Notes under the pieces: generated by a model
Told to the model about the DNA's origin: nothing
Database searches by the model: none
Seen by the model: the letters and a program-made list of their open reading frames with translations, nothing else
Shown: positions 7,189-14,622 of the stretch, one piece after another
Layout: each line of letters begins with the position of its first letter
Position numbering within the stretch: the stretch's first letter is position 1
Program-made: the position numbers and the translations under genes
From: Spirochaetia bacterium
GTDB taxonomy: Bacteria; Spirochaetota; Spirochaetia; PWKH01
Assembly: GCA_007128345.1 (NCBI GenBank)
Contig: SKXS01000195.1
Location: 1 to 18,150, forward strand
Direction of reading: 5' to 3'
DNA: 18,150 nucleotides

Positions 7189-9237
7189 ATGACCGAAAAC
7201 CCCCAGCAGGAAATGGATGCATTGATTGAATCTCTGGAGGAATTGGATCGTGCCTACTATATTGACGGTAAGCCTCTGGTTTCAGACTTGGAGTATGACA
7301 GGCTTTACCATAGGCTGCAGCAGCTTGAACAAGTATACCCAAAATTGAAACGGCCTTATTCTCCCACGTGCCGTATAGGTTCAGACCTGTCGGAAGAACT
7401 TCCTGAGGTTAGCCATAAAATCCCTGTGCTGAGCCTGGATAAAGCGTATTCAGCCAGCGACGTCAGCACCTGGATGCATCGGACCGCTGCTAAGGCCGGC
7501 GGATCACTTACATTCATCGTTGAAGAAAAGATCGATGGTGTTTCAATCGTGCTCTACTATGAAGATGGCATCCTCATGCACGCAGTTACCCGCGGAAATG
7601 GCTATATCGGCAATGACGTGACCGGCAATGTCAAAACTATCTCCTCCGTCCCTCTTCGATTACGGGAGCCAGTTAGTCTAGCGGTGCGGGGAGAGCTGTA
7701 TCTCACAGTCAAAGAGTTCGAGCAGATAGCTTCCGGTCAGGACATTCCCTATGCGAATCCGCGCAATCTTGCCGCTGGTACCATCCGCAGGGTTACCAGC
7801 AGCGCAGTAGCCAGGATACCACTGAGGATGTTCGCCTATGAGGGATATATCCTGGGAAGCGGCAGTACTCCAGCTTCCCATTGGGCCATGCTGTCCTATC
7901 TGCATGCGCTTGGCTTTCCGGTAAATTCCCGCACAGCTCTTTTTTATCCTCAGGATATGCCGCAGAAAGCACAGGAGGTGCCTCCTGGATGGGTTGTCGG
8001 CACTTTTGGTGATCTGGAAGACTACATCCGCAGGATTACTGCTGAAAGGCAGCGGCGCGAGTACGAGATAGACGGACTGGTGGTTAAGGTCAATGAACTG
8101 GATGTACGAGACCGTCTTGGGTTCACAGGACACCACCCGCGGTGGGCTGTGGCATACAAGTTCGAAGCCCCGGAAGCAGAGACGGACATCAAGGAGATAA
8201 CAGTTCAGGTGGGCAGGACCGGGCGTATTACCCCGGTAGCACGGGTGAAACCGGTGAAAATTGGCGGATCAGTGGTCTCAAATGTAACCCTCCATAACCA
8301 GGACTACATCCAGATGCTCGAGGCTGCCCCAGGCGATACTGTAGCGGTATCCAAGCGAGGTGATGTCATTCCTGCAGTGGAACGTGTCATTGAGAAAGGT
8401 GCAGGGTCATCACCGTACTGGATTATGCCGGAACGCTGCCCTGCCTGCAGTACGGAGCTTGTAAAGCGAGGGGCTCACCACTTCTGCCCGAATGACCGAT
8501 GTCCCGATAAGATTAGTGGCAGCATTCTCTATTTCATCGGCAGAAACCAGATGGACATAGACAATTTTGGTCCGAAAACCGCACTGCTGCTTATATCCAT
8601 GGGAGCGCTGACCGACCCCGCTGACATCTACCGCATTGACTATGACCGCATGCTGAGTGGACAGGGAGGATTCGGCGATAAGAAGATAGCCGCACTCAAG
8701 CGCGGAGTAGAAACAAGCAGAAAACGGCCATATAAGACGGTGCTTGCGTCACTCGGCATACCAGAGGTGGGTGAGAAGGCGGCTGAAATGCTCATTGAAG
8801 GAGGGTTTACCTCTATTGATGCACTTCTGGAAGCTTCACGAAAGGGAGATGTCGAAAGGCTCACCTCCATCAAGGGCATTGGTGAAAAGCTGGCTGAAGG
8901 AATTACGGAAGCCCTCCGTGACCCTGTCATGCTTCGTCGCATTCGCATGCTGCAGGAGGCAGGGCTTTCATTTTCCACTGTGCAGGAAGGTATTCGAGAT
9001 GATAAGCAGATATTTTCTGGTGAAACCTGGTGTGTGACGGGGAGTTTTATCAATTTCAAGCCCCGATCGCAGGCTGAAGAGGAGATCAAGCGCCGGGGAG
9101 GAAAGGTGACCTCAGCAGTGTCCGGGTCTACAACCAGGCTGCTCTCAGGAGAGCATCCTGGAAGCAAGCTTGAAAAAGCTAAAGCCTTGGGAATCCAGGT
9201 GGTGAGCGAAGAAGAGTTTCTTGAACTGATCAAGTGA
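7189..9237 (+). CDS. ligA: NAD-dependent DNA ligase LigA
   Basis: Seals nicks during replication and repair using NAD+. The 682-aa length is standard. Domains: Ia NAD-binding segment (about 1-70, with Y23-Y24-I-D typical); adenylation domain with the nucleophile K114 in EEKIDG; OB fold with GRTGRITPVA; a four-cysteine zinc finger C417, C420, C433, C438; tandem HhH region (about 500-590); and a C-terminal BRCT domain from about 605 to 682 ending in PGSKLEKA and EEEFLELI. I chose the ATG at 7189 because AGGAGG ends 8 nt before it. The upstream GTG codons at 7180 and 7183 overlap that Shine-Dalgarno. KIDG in place of the usual KLDG is a conservative change. It is divergent from the oxidoreductase operon, and no strong terminator is seen after it. 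Confidence 0.97.
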   Translation: MTENPQQEMDALIESLEELDRAYYIDGKPLVSDLEYDRLYHRLQQLEQVYPKLKRPYSPTCRIGSDLSEELPEVSHKIPVLSLDKAYSASDVSTWMHRTAAKAGGSLTFIVEEKIDGVSIVLYYEDGILMHAVTRGNGYIGNDVTGNVKTISSVPLRLREPVSLAVRGELYLTVKEFEQIASGQDIPYANPRNLAAGTIRRVTSSAVARIPLRMFAYEGYILGSGSTPASHWAMLSYLHALGFPVNSRTALFYPQDMPQKAQEVPPGWVVGTFGDLEDYIRRITAERQRREYEIDGLVVKVNELDVRDRLGFTGHHPRWAVAYKFEAPEAETDIKEITVQVGRTGRITPVARVKPVKIGGSVVSNVTLHNQDYIQMLEAAPGDTVAVSKRGDVIPAVERVIEKGAGSSPYWIMPERCPACSTELVKRGAHHFCPNDRCPDKISGSILYFIGRNQMDIDNFGPKTALLLISMGALTDPADIYRIDYDRMLSGQGGFGDKKIAALKRGVETSRKRPYKTVLASLGIPEVGEKAAEMLIEGGFTSIDALLEASRKGDVERLTSIKGIGEKLAEGITEALRDPVMLRRIRMLQEAGLSFSTVQEGIRDDKQIFSGETWCVTGSFINFKPRSQAEEEIKRRGGKVTSAVSGSTTRLLSGEHPGSKLEKAKALGIQVVSEEEFLELIK

Positions 9238-9270
9238 GCCCGCAGCGGAGTACCCATTTGCGGCACTTCC

Positions 9271-9279
9271 TGCTATAAT
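9271..9279 (+). promoter_or_regulatory. Extended -10 promoter of the aminotransferase operon
   Basis: TGCTATAAT is a consensus -10 hexamer (9274-9279) with the TGn extension, 44 nt before the aminotransferase ATG. No good -35 lies at 16-18 nt (the TTGCGG at 9258 is too close), which is acceptable for an extended -10 promoter. It makes the aminotransferase, ModE-like and PFK genes an independent unit from ligA. Confidence 0.55.
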
Positions 9280-9322
9280 ATCACAGACCGCAGTTACAAT
9301 AATATCAAGAGAGGGTTTTCAC

Positions 9323-10615
9323 ATGCATACAATCGCACGAGAATTGAACCAGGTGCTGGAGCACACGGTAATCGCTGATCTGCTGTCCGATCTGGGTAAG
9401 CGGATGTATTTTCCCAAGGGAATAGTATCCCAGGAAGCTGAAGCTTCACTCAAGGCGAAAAAACTGAAAGCAACTGTAGGTATGGCAACAAAACAGAACA
9501 TCCCGATGTATCTGCCATCTATATTTGAAGACATTTCAAGTGCTGCGCCCAGCGACGTGTTCCCCTATGCATCAACAGCGGGTGATCAGGAACTCAGAAA
9601 ACTGTGGCTTGAGGAAATGGCAGTCAAGAATCCCGATCTCAGGGGAAAAACTACGTCCCTGCCGGTCGTGACTTCAGGACTTACCCATGGAATATTCCTT
9701 GCTGGAGACCTTTTTCTGGATGAGGGTGACACTATTCTGGTTCCCGATTTGTTCTGGGGCAACTACACCCTGATATTCGAAGAACGCAGCAAGGCAAAAC
9801 TGGTCACCTTCCCCTTCTACAACCAGGACAAGAGCGGATTGGACCTGCATGCTCTGGAGCAGGCTATTGCGAATGCGCCCGGCAGCAAAGTGTCACTTAT
9901 CGTGAACTTCCCGAATAATCCCAGCGGGTACTCTCCCACTGTGCAGGAAGCACAGCAGATAGTTGCCATACTCAAACGTGCCGCAGACGGGGGAAAACGA
10001 CTGGCCGTCATCACCGATGACGCATATTTTGGTCTTTTCTACGAAGAGGGGACCTGCACCCAGTCGCTCTTTGCCATGCTGGCAGACGCTCATGAGCATA
10101 TTTTAGCAATCAAGGTGGATGGAGCAACCAAGGAGGACTTTGTTTGGGGTTTCCGTATTGGATTTATAACCTTCGGAGCAAAGGGTGTCACAAGTGAACA
10201 GTATGAAGCTCTTGTAAAGAAGACCATGGGGGCTGTACGCTCTTCTATTTCGAATGCAAGCAAACCCGCTCAGAGTCTCATCCTCAAGGGGATGAAGTCC
10301 AGTACCTACCACCAGGAGAAGCAGCAGGCCTTCGATCTGCTGCAGTCACGCTATGTACTTGTCAAGGATATACTGAAGCGTCATGCAGACGATGATAACC
10401 TGGTCCCCCTACCGTTCAACTCCGGCTACTTCATGGCATTTACCTGTAAGGGAAGCGCTGAAGAGCTGCGGCTCTACCTGCTTGACCGCTACGAGGTTGG
10501 AGCGATAGCCATAAAAGATGACTACCTGCGTATCGCTTTCTCAAGCGTGGATAACGACCGGATGGAGGAACTCTTTGACATCATATACCAAGCTGCAGGA
10601 GAGCTATGGAACTGA
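9323..10615 (+). CDS. PLP-dependent class I/II aminotransferase (aspartate aminotransferase-like)
   Basis: Fold-type I aminotransferase of 430 aa. Visible landmarks are a cofactor-loop region TSGLTHGIFLAGD (117-129), the aspartate-ring contact NFPNNPSG (195-202), DDAYF (222-226) with the PLP-N1 aspartate and the O3' tyrosine, the Schiff-base lysine K270 in GATKED with phosphate-binding R278 in WGFRIG, and R403 in YLRIAFSS for the substrate carboxylate. The start is supported by GAGAGGG 7 nt upstream. The gene overlaps the following ModE-like gene by 10 nt. Substrate specificity cannot be read from the sequence. The family includes annotated aspartate or other broad aminotransferases, and a role in amino-acid biosynthesis or nitrogen transfer is inference. 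Confidence 0.9.
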   Translation: MHTIARELNQVLEHTVIADLLSDLGKRMYFPKGIVSQEAEASLKAKKLKATVGMATKQNIPMYLPSIFEDISSAAPSDVFPYASTAGDQELRKLWLEEMAVKNPDLRGKTTSLPVVTSGLTHGIFLAGDLFLDEGDTILVPDLFWGNYTLIFEERSKAKLVTFPFYNQDKSGLDLHALEQAIANAPGSKVSLIVNFPNNPSGYSPTVQEAQQIVAILKRAADGGKRLAVITDDAYFGLFYEEGTCTQSLFAMLADAHEHILAIKVDGATKEDFVWGFRIGFITFGAKGVTSEQYEALVKKTMGAVRSSISNASKPAQSLILKGMKSSTYHQEKQQAFDLLQSRYVLVKDILKRHADDDNLVPLPFNSGYFMAFTCKGSAEELRLYLLDRYEVGAIAIKDDYLRIAFSSVDNDRMEELFDIIYQAAGELWN

Positions 10616-10968
10616 AGCTGAAGGTATACATTGTAGATGACCAGGGCCGAAAGTTTATGGGCATAGGTGTGCTGTGGCTCCTGGAGCATATCAGGAGCTT
10701 CGGCTCCCTCAGGAAAGCCGCAGAGGCCATGGGCATTTCGTATACGAAAGCCCACGGAATGCTCAATGCATTAGAGGAAGGGCTGGGTAAACAGGTCGTC
10801 CTCAGGAGGAGGGGGGGAGACAGCCGTGAAGGAACAATGCTGACTCCCCTGGGCCTCTCCCTGGTAGCTCGGTATGCAAATTTTCATAAAAAACTGAAAG
10901 ATGATGCTGAACAGTCATTTCAGCAGTTTTTATCCGGTCTTAAGGAGGAAACGAATGAGCAGGAATAA
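10606..10968 (+). CDS. Stand-alone ModE N-terminal-type winged-helix DNA-binding protein
   Basis: A 120-aa protein consisting of a single ModE-N / LysR-like winged helix. The recognition segment is GSLRKAAEAMGISYTKAHGM (33-52), followed by a helix NALEEGLGKQVV and the wing RRRGGDSREGTMLT at 67-80, which has the Arg-rich and Gly-rich pattern of ModE family wings. After TPLGLSLVARY there is only a charged, probably coiled tail (91-120). There is no TOBE/Mop domain, so it cannot bind molybdate the way E. coli ModE does. The ATG is preceded by GCAGGAG, overlaps the aminotransferase stop by 10 nt and its own end overlaps pfk by 14 nt, so the three are translationally coupled. DNA binding is likely; the ligand and targets are unknown. 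Confidence 0.86.
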   Translation: MELKLKVYIVDDQGRKFMGIGVLWLLEHIRSFGSLRKAAEAMGISYTKAHGMLNALEEGLGKQVVLRRRGGDSREGTMLTPLGLSLVARYANFHKKLKDDAEQSFQQFLSGLKEETNEQE

Positions 10969-12283
10969 CTTTGACTTTTCCATACCAGTGCTTGGCGATG
11001 CCAAGATTTCTTCTCCCATAAAAATGTCGAAAGTGAAGGGAGATTCCTTTGCTGCCTACGTAAATGATAACGAATACGTACTCTTCGACATCAATACGCA
11101 CATGGGTGAGTCCGGCATCGAACTTCACAGCAGTGAAGTACTCCAAGTTGCCGGTCCGAGAGAGATGATCTACTTCAATCCTGCGCACGTACATGTCGCC
11201 ATAACAACATGCGGAGGACTGTGTCCCGGTCTGAACAATGTCATCAGGGCATTGGTCAGATGTTTCTGGTACAGCTACGGTGTGAGGCGTATCAGCGGCA
11301 TCCAGTTCGGATACCGGGGCCTCATGCCGGAATCATCGTATGCTCCGGTCCCTCTGGATCCGGATGTCGTTGACGATATCCAGATGAAGGGCGGTTCAAT
11401 TTTTGGCGCAGCAAGGGGCAGCGGCGACCGTGTCTCTGATATCGTTGATTCCCTGGAGCGGATGAACGTCAACATCCTCATAGCAGTCGGGGGCGATGGA
11501 ACCCTTCGTGGTGCAGACGAGATAGGCGATGAGATTAAGAAGAGAGGGCTGAAGATCGGGGTAATCGGGATACCGAAGACCATCGACAATGATCTCTCGT
11601 TCATACAGAGATCCTTCGGGTTTGATACCGCGGTGTCAATGGCGGTACAGGTGGTGCGGGGTGCCCATGCTGAAGCCCATGACAGCATCAACGGTATCGG
11701 ATTGGTAAAGGTGATGGGACGGGAGTCTGGCTACATTGCGGCACATACCGCCCTGGCCATGAGTGACGTAAACTTCTGTCTCATACCGGAAGACCCATTT
11801 GACCTGCATGGAAAGAACGGGCTGTTGACGCATCTCAAGAAACGGATCCTCTCCCGCAATCATGCGGTCATCCTCATTGCTGAAGGGGCGGGTCAGCACT
11901 TGGTGGATGAGCTTGATGAGAAGGATGCTTCAGGGAACAAGCGGTTTGTCGATATCGGGGTGTTCCTTCGTGATACCATCATTAAGTACTTTAAAGAAGA
12001 AAATGTAGAGACCAACATGAAGTATATCGATCCCAGCTACATTATCAGGAGCGCACCGGCCAACCCAAACGATTCCATATACTGCTCGCGCCTGGGCGCC
12101 CATGCGGTTCACGCTGCGATGGGCGGCAAGACGCAGACCCTCATCAGTTTAGTGAACAACAAATTTGTCCATATTCCTATCAGGGTGGCTGTATCAGCTA
12201 GGAATATGGTGAATACGGAAGGAAGCCTTTGGCGGGATGTGCTGGAAAATACGCGGCAGCCGGTGCTGATGCGGAATCAGTAG
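10955..12283 (+). CDS. pfkA: 6-phosphofructokinase, atypical long 'clade X' type
   Basis: Phosphorylates fructose-6-phosphate at C1 in glycolysis. 442 aa, longer than E. coli PfkA (about 320), with an N-terminal extension of about 80 residues before TTCGGLCPG (84-92). Active-site motifs are GGDGT at 179-183, PKTIDND at 207-213 with catalytic base D211, MGRESG at 254-259 and the IAEGAG segment at 308-313. G182 is the residue type used by ATP enzymes (PPi enzymes have Asp), whereas K208 is the lysine seen in PPi enzymes. This G/K pair is known for the atypical ATP-dependent group that includes spirochaete and trypanosomatid PFKs. I predict ATP use, but this should be assayed. ATG 10955 is chosen for its AAGGAGG at 6-nt spacing; the frame extends upstream without such a site. 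Confidence 0.93.
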   Translation: MSRNNFDFSIPVLGDAKISSPIKMSKVKGDSFAAYVNDNEYVLFDINTHMGESGIELHSSEVLQVAGPREMIYFNPAHVHVAITTCGGLCPGLNNVIRALVRCFWYSYGVRRISGIQFGYRGLMPESSYAPVPLDPDVVDDIQMKGGSIFGAARGSGDRVSDIVDSLERMNVNILIAVGGDGTLRGADEIGDEIKKRGLKIGVIGIPKTIDNDLSFIQRSFGFDTAVSMAVQVVRGAHAEAHDSINGIGLVKVMGRESGYIAAHTALAMSDVNFCLIPEDPFDLHGKNGLLTHLKKRILSRNHAVILIAEGAGQHLVDELDEKDASGNKRFVDIGVFLRDTIIKYFKEENVETNMKYIDPSYIIRSAPANPNDSIYCSRLGAHAVHAAMGGKTQTLISLVNNKFVHIPIRVAVSARNMVNTEGSLWRDVLENTRQPVLMRNQ

Positions 12284-12319
12284 AAAATTTAATGAAATTT
12301 TTCTTGCAAGTACTTGATT

Positions 12320-12348
12320 TTCCCACCATTTTTTTATTATGGTATAGA
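12320..12348 (+). promoter_or_regulatory. Orphan plus-strand promoter in the pfk/pgi convergent gap
   Basis: TTCCCA (12320-12325), 17-nt spacer, then TATAGA (12343-12348) with a TGG extension. The core ATGGTATA-ATAC matches the candidate trkA promoter at 12 of 13 positions (12339-12351 against 14746-14758) and both have a TTYCCA box at the same 17-nt spacing. No plus-strand ORF follows before the terminator at 12469, so it would drive a short untranslated RNA. The consensus match is moderate. Confidence 0.4.
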
Positions 12349-12450
12349 TACAACAGACGCTGCAGCAACTGTGCAGCATGATGAAATCATGTAACCTTCA
12401 GCTGAATTGATTGTTTCTTCTAGTGATACGAGCTGGAGACTTTTTTTCAT
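12337..12450 (-). CDS. Small ORF, 37 aa, Cys/Ser/Thr-rich tail; possible peptide precursor
   Basis: Not recognised. The ORF starts ATG-AAA-AAA and ends TAA-TAA. It is preceded by AAAGGAGGT, an almost full match to the anti-Shine-Dalgarno, though only 3 nt separate the GGAGG from the ATG. The first part (residues 1-20) begins MKKSLQLVSLEETINSAEGY and is polar with an EE pair. The tail SSCCTVAAASVVSIP (23-37) is hydrophobic with adjacent cysteines and several Ser/Thr. A polar leader with a small Cys/Ser/Thr core is what RiPP precursors look like, but no modification enzyme or exporter is in the window. It starts 30 nt after the pgi stop on the same strand and could be read as the last gene of argR-pgi. 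The lysine codons coincide with a T-tract on the other strand, so a chance ORF over terminator sequence is a real alternative. Confidence 0.35.
   Translation of the reverse strand: MKKSLQLVSLEETINSAEGYMISSCCTVAAASVVSIP
12418..12447 (+). terminator. Weak intrinsic terminator candidate
   Basis: TTCTAG (12418-12423) can pair with CTGGAG (12433-12438) across a 9-nt loop, including two G-U pairs, and is followed by AC and seven T residues (12441-12447). It lies upstream of the much stronger hairpin at 12469. It could act as a first terminator for pfk transcripts or be incidental to the A-rich start of the minus-strand small ORF. Confidence 0.3.
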
Positions 12451-12468
12451 CGACCTCCTTTTGATGTA

Positions 12469-12512
12469 CCCCCTAGGGTTTTAAACCTCCTTTTCCCTAG
12501 GGGGATTTTTTT
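12469..12512 (+). terminator. Strong rho-independent terminator (plus strand), overlapping the pgi 3' end
   Basis: CCCCCTAGGG (12469-12478) and CCCTAGGGGG (12495-12504) form a perfect 10-bp stem with a 16-nt loop, followed by A and seven T residues (12506-12512). The T-tract is on the plus strand only, so it ends transcripts coming from pfk or from the orphan promoter. On the minus strand the same hairpin lacks a U-tract. Its second arm and T-tract lie within the last codons of pgi, so coding and termination signals share bases. Confidence 0.85.
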
Positions 12513-14109
12513 GTCCTTCCTGCTTCATCAGGTCATAACAGCATGAGAGCAAAGCATCGGTGGATGTCTTGGACAGAAGCGCCTCGGTAAGGACCTTGCC
12601 CAGCTGTACCCCTTCCTGGTCAAAGGAATTGATGTTCCATAGGAATCCCTGGAACATGACCTTGTTCTCGTAGTGGGCAAGCAGTGCCCCGAGTGAACGG
12701 GGAGTAAGCTGCTCTCCCAGGATGAGGCTTGACGGTCGGTTGCCTGGGAACTGCCGGTTATGATCACTATGAGACCTTCCGACAGCGAAAGCAACGATCT
12801 GTGCCGCCAGGTTGGCAAGCAGCTTCTCCTGGCTGGTTGATCCGGATATGGAACAGTCATACTCCATCTGTGACTGTCTGAATGCGATGAACTGCAGAGG
12901 GATGATGTCCGTACCCTGGTGCAGCAGCTGGTAGAACGAGTGCTGGCCGTTGGTGCCGGGCTCACCGAATATGATTGGGCCAGTGGGATAGCTGATCGGC
13001 TCGCCGAACCGGTTCACCCGCTTTCCGTTGCTTTCCATATCAAGCTGCTGGAGATGTGCGGGGAATCGACTCAGAGCCTGTGAATAGGGAAGCACTGCGG
13101 CAGCGGGATACCCGGCAATAGTACGCAGATATACCCCGATGAGCGCATCCATAAGCGCCGCATTGTGGGTAATATCTTCATTGAAGGCAAGCTGATCTGC
13201 TTCATGTGAACCGGCGAGCAATTCCAGGAAAGTCTCGTGACCAAAGGCCAAACTGATAACAAGCCCGCCTACTGCACTGCATGAGGAGAACCTCCCACCT
13301 ATATAGTCGTCAATAAAGAACGCCTGGAGCACTTCACGTGACTGTGCCAGGGGGCTGGTCTCGCTGGTAACCACGCAGAGATGAGCTGCTGGATCAATGC
13401 CGGCTATGCCGCTGGTCCGCATCCGGCGCATGACCAGCTCGTAGTTGGTGAGGGTTTCCTGGGTGGTACCGCTTTTTGTTACCAAGATGAAGAGGGTGCG
13501 TTCGAGGTCAAGTGTGCTAAGCACTCCGGCGGCATCATCGGGATCAACATTTGAAATGAATGCGGTACGCATCACAGGCCCACGGCCGTGCACGCCTGCA
13601 TATCCGTTGAGGGCAAGGCAAAGCGCACGGGGGCCCAGATCAGAACCGCCGATGCCGATCTGCACGACTGTGTCAAAATGCTTACCGGTAGATCCACGGA
13701 CCTCACCTGCATGCACCTTTCGGGAGAACTCCCGGATCCGGTCCGTTTGTTCCAGGTAGAATGCCCTCTTTGCAGCTGTGTCCGTTGATTCTTCCTCCGT
13801 CCCCGGAGTTCCTCGCGTAAGGTGGTGCAGCACCATCCTGGATTCGCCGGTGTTCATTACTGCGCCGCTTACAAGTGACCGGTATGATGCGATGCAGCCG
13901 GACTCATCGGCAAGCTGCTGCAGCAGGGCCGCCAACTGGTCATCTACGGGCATGGCACCGTAATAGTAGACCAGTCCAGCTCCTGCGGGTATGTTCTTCT
14001 CAGAAAGCCTCTGAGGATCCAGGAGTCTGGAGACCTCCGGAATTGGAAGGGATGCAAGCTCGGCAAAAGAGCGGGTACGGTCCAAGTCGATGAATTGTGG
14101 TGTCGTCAT
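12481..14109 (-). CDS. pgi: Glucose-6-phosphate isomerase
   Basis: Interconverts glucose-6-phosphate and fructose-6-phosphate in glycolysis and gluconeogenesis. 542 aa, matching the long PGI form. Motifs include IGIGGSDLGP at 151-160, TKSGTTQETLTNYE at 211-224 for phosphate binding, R273 in YIGGRFS, catalytic E359 in MESNGK, GEPGTNGQHSFYQLLHQG at 382-399 with H390 for ring opening, and QEGVQLGK ending at K505. All expected catalytic residues are present. The ATG is preceded by AAGGAGG at 6-nt spacing. It begins 28 nt after argR on the same strand and so is probably cotranscribed with the arginine repressor, an unusual pairing. It is convergent with pfk. Its C-terminal end (REKEV) overlaps the plus-strand terminator. 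Confidence 0.97.
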   Translation of the reverse strand: MTTPQFIDLDRTRSFAELASLPIPEVSRLLDPQRLSEKNIPAGAGLVYYYGAMPVDDQLAALLQQLADESGCIASYRSLVSGAVMNTGESRMVLHHLTRGTPGTEEESTDTAAKRAFYLEQTDRIREFSRKVHAGEVRGSTGKHFDTVVQIGIGGSDLGPRALCLALNGYAGVHGRGPVMRTAFISNVDPDDAAGVLSTLDLERTLFILVTKSGTTQETLTNYELVMRRMRTSGIAGIDPAAHLCVVTSETSPLAQSREVLQAFFIDDYIGGRFSSCSAVGGLVISLAFGHETFLELLAGSHEADQLAFNEDITHNAALMDALIGVYLRTIAGYPAAAVLPYSQALSRFPAHLQQLDMESNGKRVNRFGEPISYPTGPIIFGEPGTNGQHSFYQLLHQGTDIIPLQFIAFRQSQMEYDCSISGSTSQEKLLANLAAQIVAFAVGRSHSDHNRQFPGNRPSSLILGEQLTPRSLGALLAHYENKVMFQGFLWNINSFDQEGVQLGKVLTEALLSKTSTDALLSCCYDLMKQEGQKNPPREKEV

Positions 14110-14137
14110 GGGAATCCTCCTTAGATGCAGGGGAGGC

Positions 14138-14608
14138 TCAAGCTTCGACTTCAGGTATCCGTTTTCTGAAGCTTTCGATCAGATCTTCCTTGGTCATTCC
14201 GTCACGCAGGATGACGAATATGGTGTCATCCCCTGCGACCGTACCGAGGATCTCAGGTATGGCCAGGATGTCCAAAGCAAGAGCCACACTGTCCGCGTGA
14301 CCTTGGCGGGTCTTGATGACTCCGATATTTCCGCTGAATTCAATGGAGATGACTCCTCGGCGGACATCCTGGATGTAGCTCTTTTCAGACTCTGATACCA
14401 GTTCCTTTTCAGGGAGCGCATAGTAATACCCGGACCAGCCGTCTGATATCTTGCCGACTTTAAGCATCTTAAGGTCCCGTGACAGGGTTGCCTGGGTGAC
14501 TGTGATGTCCTCCCTGGCTAAGTACTCCAGCAGCATTTCCTGACTGTCTATCCGATTATGCTTAATGAGCTCCTTGATCTTGCTGAGCCTGTTCTGACGT
14601 TCCTTCAT
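14138..14608 (-). CDS. argR: Arginine repressor ArgR/AhrC
   Basis: Arginine-responsive transcription regulator acting as a hexamer on ARG boxes. From the chosen start it is 156 aa, the normal length. The N-terminal winged helix contains VTQATLSRDL at 37-46 with the DNA-contacting S43-R44. The C-terminal oligomerisation and arginine-binding domain contains GHADSVALALD at 103-113 and GTVAGDDTIFVI at 122-133, with the paired aspartates D127-D128 that bind arginine. I chose ATG 14608, where the family alignment begins (MKERQNRLSKIKELI) and which has a weak GGGG upstream. The longer start at 14629 has no ribosome site and lies in the predicted promoter. Upstream ARG-box-like sites suggest autoregulation. 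It is followed by pgi after 28 nt. Confidence 0.95.
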   Translation of the reverse strand: MKERQNRLSKIKELIKHNRIDSQEMLLEYLAREDITVTQATLSRDLKMLKVGKISDGWSGYYYALPEKELVSESEKSYIQDVRRGVISIEFSGNIGVIKTRQGHADSVALALDILAIPEILGTVAGDDTIFVILRDGMTKEDLIESFRKRIPEVEA

Positions 14609-14622
14609 ACGCACCCCGACAT

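Larger units (their letters stand above)
12355..12512 (+). ncRNA. Candidate small RNA, antisense to the 37-aa ORF
   Basis: Predicted transcript of about 158 nt from the orphan promoter to the strong terminator ending at 12512. It contains GCTGCA/TGCAGC (12359-12364 with 12372-12377, 7-nt loop), CATGAT/ATCATG around GAA (12377-12391) and the palindrome TTCAGCTGAA (12397-12406). It would be complementary to most of the 37-aa ORF, including its start codon and Shine-Dalgarno. It matches no RNA family I recognise (not 4.5S, tmRNA, 6S or RNase P). Alternatively it is simply the 3' UTR of pfk. Transcription has not been shown. Confidence 0.3.

Noticed and set aside
9240..9263. CCGCA/TGCGG inverted repeat after ligA as a terminator
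   Set aside because: Only a 5-bp stem with a long loop and no T-tract.
8640..9266. 208-aa minus-strand ORF, Ser/Pro-rich
   Set aside because: Antisense to the HhH and BRCT domains of ligA; low-complexity composition typical of a shadow frame.
12301..12326. CAAGTACTTG palindrome after pfk as its terminator
   Set aside because: The palindrome has no usable loop and the T-rich stretch is separated from it; the 12469 hairpin is far better.
12337..12450. Small ORF as a classical type I toxin
   Set aside because: Although an antisense RNA is possible, the peptide has a polar N-terminal half and no clear transmembrane helix with charged tail as in known type I toxins.
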